Shown here: positions 9,727 to 18,218 of the stretch, piece by piece | Layout: every line of letters starts with the position of its first letter | How positions within the stretch are numbered: position 1 is the first letter of the stretch | From: Planctomycetota bacterium | Lineage (GTDB): Bacteria > Planctomycetota > J058 > JAJDCQ01 | Assembly: GCA_029260755.1 (NCBI GenBank) | Contig: JAJDCQ010000061.1 | Coordinates: forward strand, 1-62,237 | Direction: 5' to 3' | Length of the DNA: 62,237 nt | Translations under genes and position numbers: made by a program | The notes under the pieces: model-generated | Database searches by the model: none | Told to the model about the DNA's origin: nothing | The model's input: only the letters and a program-made list of their open reading frames with translations

Positions 9727-11829
9727 CTACTTCCGCAATGCTCGCCACGGCTTCGGGACGATCACCCACCGTCCGTTGACGCGGACGAGGCCGTCGACCG
9801 AGAGCCCGACCCGCTGGCCGGGCTCGACGAAGCTGAAGCGGTAGAAGGTGAGGCCCGGCTGGAGCGCGTCGGCGACGTCCTTCCAGCCGCCCGGGAAGCG
9901 GGTCGCCGCGTCGCCGGTCCAGGTCTTGATCTCCTCGGTCGTCGCCGACCAGAGGCGGATCTCGGTCTGCTCGGCCGCCGGGTCGATCGGCGGGACGCGG
10001 CCGCTCCACAGCGGCGCGTAGCCTGCCTCGGCCGCTCCGGCGCGGTCGGCGCCGAAGATCGCCGCGTAGTCCTCGGCGGTCGGCCGGAGGTCGGCGGTGA
10101 GGCCGGCGTGGTCGGCGTCGTCATCGATGAAGCGACGGACGAACGCGAGGGCCGCGTCGCGCTCGCTCGGCTCCGGCGCGGGCTCGGCCTCGTCGGGCTC
10201 GGGCGTGGGCTCGGGCGTCGGCTCGGGCTCGGGCGTCGGCTCGGGCGTCGGCTCGGGCGCGGGCTCGGGCTCGGGCGTCGGCTCGCTCGGTTTCGGCGTG
10301 GGCTCGGCGGGCTCCGGCGTCGGCGGCTCGGGCTCCGGCATCGGGGTCGGCTCGGGGATCGGAGTCGGCTCCGGCTCGGGAATCGGCTCCGGTTCGGGGA
10401 TCGGCTCGGGCTCGACTGGCTCGGGCTCGGGCGTCGGCTCGGGCTCGGGCGTCGGCGCGGGCTCGGGCGTCGGCACGGGCTCGACTGGCGCGGGTTCGAC
10501 CGGCGCGGGCTCGGGAACCGGGTTGTGCTCCACCGGCACGGGGAAGGGCTCGGGCTCGACCGGCACGGGCACCACGGGCTCGGGCGTCGGCTCGGGCTCC
10601 CCGTCGGACGAGTCGAAGACCGCCCACCACACGAGCCGCCAGCCGTCGGCGCCGCGCGCGAGCTCGAGCGGCGCCGGCGCGCCCGGGAGGTTCACGATCG
10701 CCCGGTCGCCGGTCACCTCGACCCGGAGGAGGCGCTCCATCACCGCGAGCTGCGTCTCGGCCTCCTCGGGGGCGAGGTCGGCGGACGCGTTCTCGAGGAA
10801 CGACTCGGCGAACTCGTCGGTCGAGAGGATCGCGAGCTCGGGCTGCGCCTGGGCGAGCCGCGCCTGCAGCTTCGCCATGTCGGTCGCGCCCGCGATCAGC
10901 TCGCGCTCGCCGGTCAGGAACCCGCGGAGGAACGCGAGCGCCGCGCGGCGCGCCCGCACCTCGTCGGTCTCGGCCTCGGCGATCACGGGGCCCGGCGCCG
11001 GCTCGGCCGTCGGCGCGGGCCCGGGGACGGGCGTCGCGACGGCGCCGGGCAGGTCGGCCTTCGCCTGCGCCTCGGTCCCGCGGACCATCCGGACCGGCGC
11101 GCCCTCGACGACGAGCTGCTGGACGACCCCGCCGTCGATATGGAGAAGCGCCGTTTCACCCTTCTCGGGATGGGTCACCTTGATCACGGCGACCCGCCGC
11201 GGGACGTCGCGGATCACGACGGTCTCGCGACCGATCCACTCCGCCCATCCGTCGAGGACGACCGGCTTCTCGGTCGAGAGCATCGGCAGGTGGGCGCTTC
11301 GATCCTCGGACCACTCGATCGCTCCGCCGAGCGCGAGGAGGAGCGGCCGCGTCGCCGCCGCCGGCGGGACGACCTGGATCACGCCGGCCCGGACCGTCGG
11401 CTTCGCCTGCGGCTGGCCGCTCGGGCGCGTCTCGCGCCGCCACGCGAACGGGCCCTCGGTCGTCTTGATCGCGACGACGCGGTCGTTCGTCACGCCGTCG
11501 TCGTCCTCGCTCCGGAAGAGGCGAACCTCGAGGCGCGGGCCGAGCTCGACGAGCTGCTTGCTGCTCTTGCGCCGCCCGCCGATGCCCATCTCCGCTGCGA
11601 CCGCCACGCGTACGCCGTCGTGATCGGCCTCCTCGGAGCGCACGTGGACGTGGCCGACGGACTGGCCGCGCACGTACACGCCGTACCAACCATCAATGTC
11701 GACGAGCCGATCCCGAGCTCCCTCGAGCGGCAGCGGATCCTGCGCGCGCGCGGGCTGAGCGGCGACGAGGACGCTCGCGAAGACGGCGATGGCGGCCCAG
11801 GTTCGGTGGCGGAGAGGCGGCTGCGACAT
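9727..11829 (-). CDS. Exported protein with Pro/Glu-rich linker, function unknown
   Basis: A 700-residue protein starting at ATG 11829, where a signal peptide begins ([24 protein letters not shown], cleavage near residue 26). Three parts are visible: an N-terminal domain (about 27-300) opening with [17 protein letters not shown]; a long linker (about 405-550) of Pro-Glu-Pro-Thr repeats; and a C-terminal domain. A segment starting AALAF(L/V)R(G/R)F occurs before the linker (about 300-400) and again after it (about 550-640), suggesting a duplicated domain. I do not recognise the family. The linker implies two modules spaced apart in the cell envelope. It ends 79 nt before the universal stress gene. 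Confidence 0.75.
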   Translation of the reverse strand: MSQPPLRHRTWAAIAVFASVLVAAQPARAQDPLPLEGARDRLVDIDGWYGVYVRGQSVGHVHVRSEEADHDGVRVAVAAEMGIGGRRKSSKQLVELGPRLEVRLFRSEDDDGVTNDRVVAIKTTEGPFAWRRETRPSGQPQAKPTVRAGVIQVVPPAAATRPLLLALGGAIEWSEDRSAHLPMLSTEKPVVLDGWAEWIGRETVVIRDVPRRVAVIKVTHPEKGETALLHIDGGVVQQLVVEGAPVRMVRGTEAQAKADLPGAVATPVPGPAPTAEPAPGPVIAEAETDEVRARRAALAFLRGFLTGERELIAGATDMAKLQARLAQAQPELAILSTDEFAESFLENASADLAPEEAETQLAVMERLLRVEVTGDRAIVNLPGAPAPLELARGADGWRLVWWAVFDSSDGEPEPTPEPVVPVPVEPEPFPVPVEHNPVPEPAPVEPAPVEPVPTPEPAPTPEPEPTPEPEPVEPEPIPEPEPIPEPEPTPIPEPTPMPEPEPPTPEPAEPTPKPSEPTPEPEPAPEPTPEPTPEPEPTPEPTPEPDEAEPAPEPSERDAALAFVRRFIDDDADHAGLTADLRPTAEDYAAIFGADRAGAAEAGYAPLWSGRVPPIDPAAEQTEIRLWSATTEEIKTWTGDAATRFPGGWKDVADALQPGLTFYRFSFVEPGQRVGLSVDGLVRVNGRWVIVPKPWRALRK
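10190..10610. repeat. Low-complexity Pro/Glu-coding repeat
   Basis: About 420 bp of degenerate GGCTCGGGC/GTCGGCTCGGG units encode the Pro-Glu-Pro-Thr linker of the exported protein on the minus strand. The unit length varies between 6 and 12 nt. Such tracts change length by slippage, so linker length is likely to vary between strains and may be misassembled. Confidence 0.8.
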
Positions 11830-12001
11830 GGCGGGCGTGATCCTACTGGAGAGGCCGAGGGCGCGCAAGGCGAGCCGGGGATGGAGGTTGAGGCGACAAC
11901 CGCCCGACCCGCCAGACGGCGAGGCCCGAACGCACATTCGGAGGTGGAGACCGTCCGGAGAGCCCGATGTCCGCGAGCCGAACTTCCTCCACACACGGAG
12001 C

Positions 12002-12634
12002 TCACGCCTGCGGGACGACGCCTTCAGGATCGATCGCCTCGGCGCGGCGGACCGCCTCGAGGAGCGCGAGGACGCCGTCGATGTGGGCCCGGAGCGCGTC
12101 TCCGTCGGGCTCATCCGACCGCAATGCCCGCGGCAGCCCGTCGAAGCGGGCGGCCCACATCCGACGGATTCCGCGCCCGCCGCCGGCGAAGCGCTCCATC
12201 GAGACGCGGACCGACGCGAGCGGGTCGGAGAAGATCGGCGGCACCGCTGGCAGCGCCCGAACGACCTCGGCGATCCGCTCGGGATCCTCGTCGGCGCCGC
12301 AGATCAGGCGAAGCCCGTCGCGCTCGACCTCGGCGGTCGCAGCCTTCCACCAGCCGACGGCGCCGCCCGACGCGCAGTCGGCCGCCCCGATGAACCAGCG
12401 GCGCGGTGCGATCCACCCCGGGAAGCTCAGGACGAGGCGCTCGCCGCGGGCGTCGATGCTCGCGGGGTGACCGTCGTGAGCGAACGCCACCGCGCCGCCG
12501 AAGGTGACCCGCCCGCCGAGGAGCTCGGCGAGGGCGCGGCTCCGGGCGCGCTCGCGCCGGGCGATGATGAACGCGATCACCCCGAAGACGACGACGCCGA
12601 GGAGCGGCAGGACGACCGCCGCGGCGATCCTCAC
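12002..12634 (-). CDS. Small single-pass membrane protein, unknown
   Basis: A 210-residue protein. The chosen GTG at 12634 overlaps the stop of the SUMF1 gene (GTGA, 4 nt), typical of coupled translation. The reading frame stays open for another 450 nt upstream, but only as a shadow of the SUMF1 gene. Residues 2-24 form one hydrophobic helix ([18 protein letters not shown]) followed by RRERARSR, giving an N-out, C-in topology. The remaining 180 residues are a soluble domain with no motif I recognise. It is the last gene of the uvrC-led cluster. Confidence 0.72.
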   Translation of the reverse strand: MRIAAAVVLPLLGVVVFGVIAFIIARRERARSRALAELLGGRVTFGGAVAFAHDGHPASIDARGERLVLSFPGWIAPRRWFIGAADCASGGAVGWWKAATAEVERDGLRLICGADEDPERIAEVVRALPAVPPIFSDPLASVRVSMERFAGGGRGIRRMWAARFDGLPRALRSDEPDGDALRAHIDGVLALLEAVRRAEAIDPEGVVPQA

Positions 12635-13524
12635 TTCCCGCCCCAGTCGCGCGCGCACCGGAAGCCGAAGATCGGGTAGCTCGCGTCGGTCGCGTCGCCG
12701 AACCGGAAGGCGCTCCGGATCGTCTTCGGGCCGCTCACGAACGCCCCGCCGCGGAGGACGCGCGAGCGCCGCTCGATGTCGAACCAGCTCGCGCACCACT
12801 CGAGGACGTTGCCGGCCATCTCGACGCACCCGTAAGGGCTTCGCCCCTCGGGGAACCGCCCGATCGACGAGGTCCGGCCGATCTGGTGGTCGTAGTTGGC
12901 GACCTCGTCGGAGGGCTCCTCGTCGCCCCAGGGGTAGATGCGGCCGTCGTGTCCGCGCGCCGCCTTCTCCCACTCCTCCTCGCTCGGGAGCCGCTTGCCG
13001 ATCCAGTCGGCGTAGGCGCTCGCGTCGTCCCACGAGACGCCGCAGACCGGCTGGCGCGGCTTGCTGAACTGAGGATCGCCCCACTCGTCGGGCGCGGCGT
13101 GCCCGGTCTCCTTCACGAAGCGCTTGTACTGCTCGTTCGTGACCGGCCAGAGGTCGAGGAGGAACGTCGGGAGGTAGAGCGGCTGCTTCTCGTCGCCGTA
13201 GAAGAACTGCCCCGCCGGGATCAGGACCATCCGCGATCGGTCACGCTGGCAGCGATACTCGCGGAACCCGAACGTGTTTCGCTTGAGGAGCTGAAAGCCG
13301 ATCGGCGCGCCCGGCTGGGCGGCGATCTCGCACTCGGAGCAGGTGTTCGCCTCGCGGTCGAGGTGGCCCATGCAGAGCTCTTCGCGCCCGCACGCGCCGC
13401 ACCGGAATCCCTCGCGGAGGCGAGCGTCGACGGCGCACTTCGGGCAGCGCACCTTCATGATCGCTTCGCACTCGGGGCAACGAGCCGTGTCGGCTTCGAC
13501 GCCGCACTGGCGACACTTGGGCAT
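12631..13524 (-). CDS. Zinc-ribbon plus SUMF1 (formylglycine-enzyme-like) protein
   Basis: A 297-residue two-part protein. Residues 1-70 hold several Cys-x2-Cys pairs (CRQCGVEADTARCPEC, CPKC, CGAC, CSEC) that should form two or three zinc ribbons. Residues 95-297 are a SUMF1/FGE-sulfatase domain: MVLIPAGQFFYGD, PVTNEQYKRF, PVCGVSWDDASAYADWIGKRLPSEEEWEKAAR, YPWGDEEP, MAGNVLEWC, RVLRGGAF and FGFRCAR. These domains either oxidise a sulfatase Cys or act as non-catalytic ligand binders. The two catalytic Cys of true FGE cannot be confirmed here, so the generic SUMF1 label is safer. It lies 3 nt after the amidohydrolase gene. Confidence 0.9.
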   Translation of the reverse strand: MPKCRQCGVEADTARCPECEAIMKVRCPKCAVDARLREGFRCGACGREELCMGHLDREANTCSECEIAAQPGAPIGFQLLKRNTFGFREYRCQRDRSRMVLIPAGQFFYGDEKQPLYLPTFLLDLWPVTNEQYKRFVKETGHAAPDEWGDPQFSKPRQPVCGVSWDDASAYADWIGKRLPSEEEWEKAARGHDGRIYPWGDEEPSDEVANYDHQIGRTSSIGRFPEGRSPYGCVEMAGNVLEWCASWFDIERRSRVLRGGAFVSGPKTIRSAFRFGDATDASYPIFGFRCARDWGGK

Positions 13525-13527
13525 CGC

Positions 13528-14445
13528 TCAGGTTCTCCTCGCTCGGGTCGCGCGCGCGGTCCGTCTCCGGTCTCCCGCCACGCGCCGGGCCTCATCCTCG
13601 CACAGTCCGGCGATCGCGTCGACGAGGGCGGCGGTCACTCGCTCCCGTCCGCCGGAGCGCGTCAGGGTGCGCTGGTTCATCTCGATCTCGAGGGGCGGCA
13701 CCCCGAAGGCATCGCCGTGGCGCTGGGCCGAGTAGATCAGGCCGCGCTTCCCCGAGTAGGGCTGGTTCAGGCGCACGCTCAGCCCGTGGGCGGCGATCCG
13801 GGCGGCCAGGTCGCGGGCGAGGTCCTCGTGCTCGTCGAAGAGGACGCCGATGTCGAACCCGCGGACGTCGTCGCCGATCCGGGCGGTGAAGGAGTGGATC
13901 GAGACGACGAAAAAGCGGCCGTCGTGGGCATCGGCGACGGCCGCTCCGGCGCGCTCGACGGCGCCGTGGTAGGAGTGCCAGACGAGGTCGGTGCGGCGGT
14001 CGCGCTCGACGGCCGGGAGGCGGCGGTTCAGCGGGATCGGCTGGCCGTCCATCCGCGGCGCGATCCGGCTGCGCTGGGGCAGGTCGCGGTTGCAGTCGCA
14101 GAGCAGGCGCGACCAGCGCGCGAAGACGGCCGGCGCGCGCAGGGCCGCGGCGAGCGGCCGGAGGACGTCGAGGGCGCCGATGTCCCACGCGCGGTGGCTC
14201 CGGAGGACGCCCGCCGCCAGCCCGAGCCCGCGGTAGGGCGCGGGGATCGCCGGGCTCGCGTGCTCGCAGGTGAGCAGGAGCGGCGCGCCGCGGCAGGCCC
14301 GCCGCGGGCGCGGTCGCGGTCGCGGGCGCAGCTCGTCGAAGCCCGGCGCTGGCCAGGGGGTCGTCCGCTCGCGGATCTCGTCCCAGAGCGACGCCCAGGC
14401 GCGGGTGCCCGGTCGCGGGAGCGGCGCGCGTCGGCTCTGGCTCAC
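13528..14445 (-). CDS. N-formylglutamate amidohydrolase family protein
   Basis: A 305-residue protein of the N-formylglutamate amidohydrolase (FGase) superfamily. Hallmarks are LLLTCEHASPAIP near residue 50, RAWDIGALDV, SRLLCDCNRD, FFVVSIHSFT and the C-terminal PPLEIEMNQRTL. The His, Asp and Glu residues in these motifs fit the zinc-peptidase-like active site of the fold. The best known member releases formate from N-formylglutamate in histidine degradation, but no hut gene is nearby, so the substrate is unknown. The GTG start overlaps the uvrC stop (GTGA). Confidence 0.85.
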   Translation of the reverse strand: MSQSRRAPLPRPGTRAWASLWDEIRERTTPWPAPGFDELRPRPRPRPRRACRGAPLLLTCEHASPAIPAPYRGLGLAAGVLRSHRAWDIGALDVLRPLAAALRAPAVFARWSRLLCDCNRDLPQRSRIAPRMDGQPIPLNRRLPAVERDRRTDLVWHSYHGAVERAGAAVADAHDGRFFVVSIHSFTARIGDDVRGFDIGVLFDEHEDLARDLAARIAAHGLSVRLNQPYSGKRGLIYSAQRHGDAFGVPPLEIEMNQRTLTRSGGRERVTAALVDAIAGLCEDEARRVAGDRRRTARATRARRT

Positions 14446-16643
14446 GCGCCCGGCCTCCGCTCGGCCTCGGGCTCGACCTCGGGCGCGACCTCGGGCGCGA
14501 CCTCGCTCCGGGCCGCGTCGATCGCATCGAGGAGCGTCTCCTCGGCGACGCGCTCGTCGTCACTGAGACGGACGTGCGCGTGAACCGCGTCGGCGCTCGC
14601 CCGCGACATCGACGGGACGGCGGCGAGCTCCTCGACGGTCGCCGCCCGGATCGCCTTGAGGTTGCCGAAGTGACGCAGGAGCGCGCGGCGACGCTTGGGA
14701 CCGATCCCGGGGACGTCGTCGAGGCCGGCGCGCATGGCGCTCCGGCGCCGCAGCTCGCGGTGATAGGTGATCGCGAAGCGGTGGGCCTCGTCGCGGACCC
14801 GCTCGAGGAGGTGACACTCCGCGGCGGTCGGCGGCAGCGGGACCGGCTCGTCGTGGTCGGGCAGGAAGACGCGCTCGAGCTCGCGGAGGGCCGTCGCGTC
14901 CTCGCCCCGCTTGCTGACGGCGTTCCGCCCGTGGCGGGCCTTCGCCAGCCCGACGACGTCGACGTCGTCGATCAGGCCGAGGCCCGCGAGGACCCGCGTC
15001 GCCACGCCGAGCTGCCCCTTGCCGCCATCGACGACGACGAGGTCGGGGAGGTCGGGGTCGCGCTTCGCGCCGGGGTCCTTTCCGCCGGGGCCGGGGCTCG
15101 CCTTGGTGTACCGCCGCTCGAGCACCTCGCGCATCATCGAGAAGTCGTCCGCGCCGCCGATCCGCTTGATCTTGAAGCGACGGTAACGGTTCTTGTCGGG
15201 GTCGCCGTCCTCGAACCGCACCATCGCCCCGACCGCGAAGGCGCCCTGGATGTTCGAGATGTCGAAGCACTCGATGCTCCGCGGGAGCCGGCGCAGGCCG
15301 ACGCGATCGCGGAGCGCATGGAGCGAGGCGGTCATCGCCTGCTTCCGCTCCTCGCTCCGGGTGAGGGCGAGCTCGGCGTTGCGCATCGCCAGGCGGATCA
15401 GGTCGGTCCGCTCGCCGCGTTCGGGTACGACCACCCTCACCTTCGTGCCGCGGCGTTCGCTCAGCACCTCGGCCAGGGCGTCGGCGTCGGCGACGGCGAT
15501 CGGGACGACGACCTCGCGCGGGGCGGGCCGCGACTCGTCGGCGTAGAGCTGGCCGAGGAACGCGTTGAGGACGCTCGCCGCCCGGGTCGGGCCGCCGCCG
15601 GTCTCGGGGGCGGGCTCGGCCGCCGACTCCGCCTCGGGCTCGGGCTCGGGCTCGAGGAGCGAGAGCGGCCAGCTCAGCGTCTGCGAGACCTTCCCGTCCC
15701 GCACCTGGACCATCTCGACGCGGGCGACCCCGGGCGCCAGCGCGATCCCGAAGACGTCCCGATCCGCCAGGCTCGGCCGGGCGATCGCCTGATGCTGGAG
15801 CGTCCGTTCGATCGCGGCGATGCGATCGCGGATCCGCGCCGCCTCCTCGTACTCGAGCGCCTCGGAGCGTTCGAGCATGTCCGCGCGCATCCGCTGGATC
15901 AGGTCGTCGGCCCGGCCCTTCAGGAAGAGGACGACGTCGGCGACGGTCCGGCCGTAGGACGCCTCGTCCTCGAGGCCGACGCACGGGGCCCGGCAGCGGC
16001 CCATGTCGAACTCGATGCACGGGCGCTTGCGCTGGCGGAAGTCGGCGTCGCTGCAGGTGCGGAGCGGGAAGTAGCGCTTGATGTGCTTGACCGTCGCCCG
16101 CACCGCCGACGCCGAGTCGTACGGGCCGAAGTAGACCCCGCCGCTCTTGCGCTGCTTGCGGACGAGCTGCACCCGCGGCCACGCCTCGTCGGTGGTGACG
16201 CGGATCGAGAGGTACGTCTTGTCGTCGGCGAGCTTGACGTTGTAGCGCGGCTGGTGGCGCTTGATCAGGTGGTTCTCGAGGAGGAGCGCCTCCTTCTCGT
16301 TCTCGGTCGCGACCACGTCGACGTCGGCGATCCGCCGGACCAGGAACGGATAGAAGAGACGCCCGTCGTCGAAGCGCCCCCGGAAGTAGGAGCGCACCCG
16401 CGTCCGGAGGCTCTTCGCCTTGCCGATGTAGATCGGCTTGCGGCGCGCGTCGAGGAACAGGTAGACGCCCGGGCCCGTCGGCAGCTCGCGGAGGCGCGCC
16501 TCGAGCCTCTCGGGGTCGCGGAGCGGGGCGCGATCGGCGGGCGCGGTGTCGCCGTCGGGGCGACGCCGCGCCGGCGTGGGCTCGAACGCCGGCTCGGGGA
16601 CCGAGCGCTCGATGTCGCGGGACGATCGCGATGGGGCGGCCAA
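14442..16643 (-). CDS. uvrC: Excinuclease ABC subunit C
   Basis: UvrC makes both incisions around a lesion in nucleotide excision repair. The protein is 733 aa against a usual ~610. Order: an extra N-terminus (~45 aa), the GIY-YIG nuclease domain (GVYLFLDARRKPIYIGKAKS), a Cys-rich region, the UVR motif (EALEYEEAARIRDRIAAI) that binds UvrB, a Pro/Glu-rich insertion near residues 335-355, the RNase H-like second nuclease (IECFDISNIQG, DLVVVDGGKGQLG) and C-terminal helix-hairpin-helix motifs (VPGIGPKRRRALLRHFG). The TTG at 16643 has no in-frame ATG or GTG alternative near the family start, and a promoter lies about 45 nt upstream. It leads a four-gene cluster. Confidence 0.96.
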   Translation of the reverse strand: MAAPSRSSRDIERSVPEPAFEPTPARRRPDGDTAPADRAPLRDPERLEARLRELPTGPGVYLFLDARRKPIYIGKAKSLRTRVRSYFRGRFDDGRLFYPFLVRRIADVDVVATENEKEALLLENHLIKRHQPRYNVKLADDKTYLSIRVTTDEAWPRVQLVRKQRKSGGVYFGPYDSASAVRATVKHIKRYFPLRTCSDADFRQRKRPCIEFDMGRCRAPCVGLEDEASYGRTVADVVLFLKGRADDLIQRMRADMLERSEALEYEEAARIRDRIAAIERTLQHQAIARPSLADRDVFGIALAPGVARVEMVQVRDGKVSQTLSWPLSLLEPEPEPEAESAAEPAPETGGGPTRAASVLNAFLGQLYADESRPAPREVVVPIAVADADALAEVLSERRGTKVRVVVPERGERTDLIRLAMRNAELALTRSEERKQAMTASLHALRDRVGLRRLPRSIECFDISNIQGAFAVGAMVRFEDGDPDKNRYRRFKIKRIGGADDFSMMREVLERRYTKASPGPGGKDPGAKRDPDLPDLVVVDGGKGQLGVATRVLAGLGLIDDVDVVGLAKARHGRNAVSKRGEDATALRELERVFLPDHDEPVPLPPTAAECHLLERVRDEAHRFAITYHRELRRRSAMRAGLDDVPGIGPKRRRALLRHFGNLKAIRAATVEELAAVPSMSRASADAVHAHVRLSDDERVAEETLLDAIDAARSEVAPEVAPEVEPEAERRPGA

Positions 16644-16688
16644 GAGAGCGGCTCCGAAACGCCGTAAGTTCAGTATTGAGCGTGGTCA

Positions 16689-16718
16689 AGGATACGTGTC
16701 GTCGCCGATCCGTGTCAA
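16689..16718 (-). promoter_or_regulatory. Sigma70-like promoter of the uvrC cluster
   Basis: On the minus strand TTGACA (16713-16718) is followed after 18 nt by TATCCT (16689-16694). Transcription would start near 16682, giving a leader of about 40 nt before the TTG start of uvrC. The -35 is a perfect match; the -10 matches 4 of 6. Confidence 0.6.
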
Positions 16719-16747
16719 CGGACCGACCCGGCCGGCGGGATGAGGAA

Positions 16748-16776
16748 AGGCCCCGGCGCAACGCACGCCGGGGCCT
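16748..16776 (-). terminator. Intrinsic terminator after the HEAT-repeat membrane protein
   Basis: A perfect 11-bp GC-rich stem (AGGCCCCGGCG at 16748-16758, complement at 16766-16776) encloses a 7-nt loop. Read on the minus strand, the stem is followed by TTTCCTC, a weak T-tract. It lies 33 nt past the stop of the HEAT gene and just upstream of the uvrC promoter, so it separates the two transcripts. Confidence 0.75.
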
Positions 16777-16808
16777 GGAATCGGATCGAGAAACTTGGTG
16801 TCTTTCGG

Positions 16809-17846
16809 TCAGTCGACCTGCCGGTCGCCGACGGTCGAGCCGCCGTCGTGGGTGATCGCGACGAGGGCCGCGTGGGCGCCCGTCCGGATGAGCGCGCAGT
16901 CGGCGTCGAGGCACGCGGTGAGCGTCGGGATCAGCGGCTGCGCCCGCTCGCCGATCGCGGCGAGGGCGTCGGCGACGTCGATCTGCCGGACCCGGCCGGT
17001 GTCGGCCAGCAGGACGGCCTCGATCACGGCGATCGCGGCCGTCTCGTCCCGCGGCTCGGTCGAGCCGACGGCGAGGATCGCGACGGCGATCCGCCACCGG
17101 ATCGGGTGCTCGGTCGTCTCGAGGGCGTCGCCGAGGGCGCGGGCGATCGACTCATCGTCGGACGCGATCACGCCGAGCGTGGTCGCGACCGCGGCCCGGA
17201 GGTGCGGGTCGGCGTCGCCGAGGACGGCGGCGAGGCGCGTCGCGACGATCGGGCTCTCGGAGATGGGGCCGAGCGCCCGGGCAGCCTCGATCCGGACGTC
17301 GATGAGCTCGGACCGGTCGACGACGAGGTCGAGGAGGCACGCCTCGACGCGCTCGCCGCCGATCTCGCCGAGGGCGCGGACGAGCCGGATCCGACCGAGC
17401 GCCCGCGGCTCTTCGACGAGGGCGGCGATGAGCGCCTCGGTGGCCGCCGGCGCGGCCGTCCGACCGAGGCTCTCGCGGGCGACGTCGCGGACCCAGCGGG
17501 CGTCGTCCTCGAGGGCGGTCGCGGCGAGGGCCGGAACGATCAGCGGGCTCGCCTCGCCCGGGGCGCCGGCGAGAGCGGCGGCTGCCTCGGCCCGGGCGTC
17601 GTCATCGCCGTCGCGGAGGGCGCCGGTGAGGGTGGCGGCCTGCCGCATCGCCGCCGTCGCCGCCGCGCCGGCGCTCGACGCCTCGGGCGTCCGCGGCTCG
17701 ACCGCCGCGCCGAGCGCGAACGCTCCGGCGATGAAGGCCATGGCCGTCGCGAACGACGCCCCGGCAATGAGGGTGCGGAGTCCGCGAAGCTCGGCGCTCG
17801 GCTCGTTCCGCGGCGACCTCGTGCCTCCGTCGTGCTGCCTGGTCAT
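16809..17846 (-). CDS. Membrane-anchored HEAT-repeat protein
   Basis: A 345-residue protein. ATG 17846 is preferred over upstream codons because of a purine-rich GGGAGAGAG ribosome-binding sequence directly before it. Residues about 25-48 form one hydrophobic helix (LIAGASFATAMAFIAGAFALGA), and residues 65-340 are HEAT-type repeats (EAAAALAGAPGEASPLIVPAL and later units). The topology suggests a periplasmic repeat domain anchored to the inner membrane. It is divergent from the kinase gene at 18219, with a 372-nt shared upstream region. Confidence 0.8.
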   Translation of the reverse strand: MTRQHDGGTRSPRNEPSAELRGLRTLIAGASFATAMAFIAGAFALGAAVEPRTPEASSAGAAATAAMRQAATLTGALRDGDDDARAEAAAALAGAPGEASPLIVPALAATALEDDARWVRDVARESLGRTAAPAATEALIAALVEEPRALGRIRLVRALGEIGGERVEACLLDLVVDRSELIDVRIEAARALGPISESPIVATRLAAVLGDADPHLRAAVATTLGVIASDDESIARALGDALETTEHPIRWRIAVAILAVGSTEPRDETAAIAVIEAVLLADTGRVRQIDVADALAAIGERAQPLIPTLTACLDADCALIRTGAHAALVAITHDGGSTVGDRQVD

Positions 17847-18218
17847 CTCTCTCTCCCTCTTCTCTCGCGTTCGGCCGCTGGTGGCCGTCGGGGAGCCCGT
17901 AAGGCAAGTGCCGTGCCTGAGGACGAATCTCGGGGCAGAACGACGCAACCCAAGACGGGTAAGTCGGGGCAATATGACGCAACCCTACGGTGGCGGCCGG
18001 GTGAATCACACGCGACACGGGCTTCTGTATCAAAAGGTGCATTTTGCCCGACAACTTCACGGCCGAGCGTTCCGGCATGCCCCGCGCTCGGTCGACGCCC
18101 CGGTCGCGGTGCGTCATCGTCGTCCGGGATTCCAGCCCCGCCCGTTTGAGCCCCGCCCTCCGCCGGGTCACGATGCCACAGGGAGAACCCGACCCGCGGG
18201 AGGTCGGTCGGTGATCGC
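17847..18218. other. Divergent intergenic region between HEAT and kinase genes
   Basis: 372 nt without a gene. It holds a tandem 22-bp repeat (17930-17985) and, near 18020-18060, a locally AT-rich patch (TATCAAAAGGTGCATTTTG) unlike the surrounding GC-rich DNA, where promoters for both genes most likely sit. No convincing -35/-10 pair was found in either direction. Confidence 0.5.
17930..17985. repeat. Tandem 22-bp repeat, possible operator
   Basis: TCGGGGCA-n4-GACGCAACCC occurs at 17930-17951 and 17964-17985, a 34-nt period (about three helical turns). The inner n4 is GAAC in one copy and ATAT in the other. An 11-mer from the second copy (GGCAATATGAC) recurs at 49050-49060, next to rng. Two sites on the same helix face in a divergent promoter region suggest a regulator-binding site. 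Confidence 0.4.
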
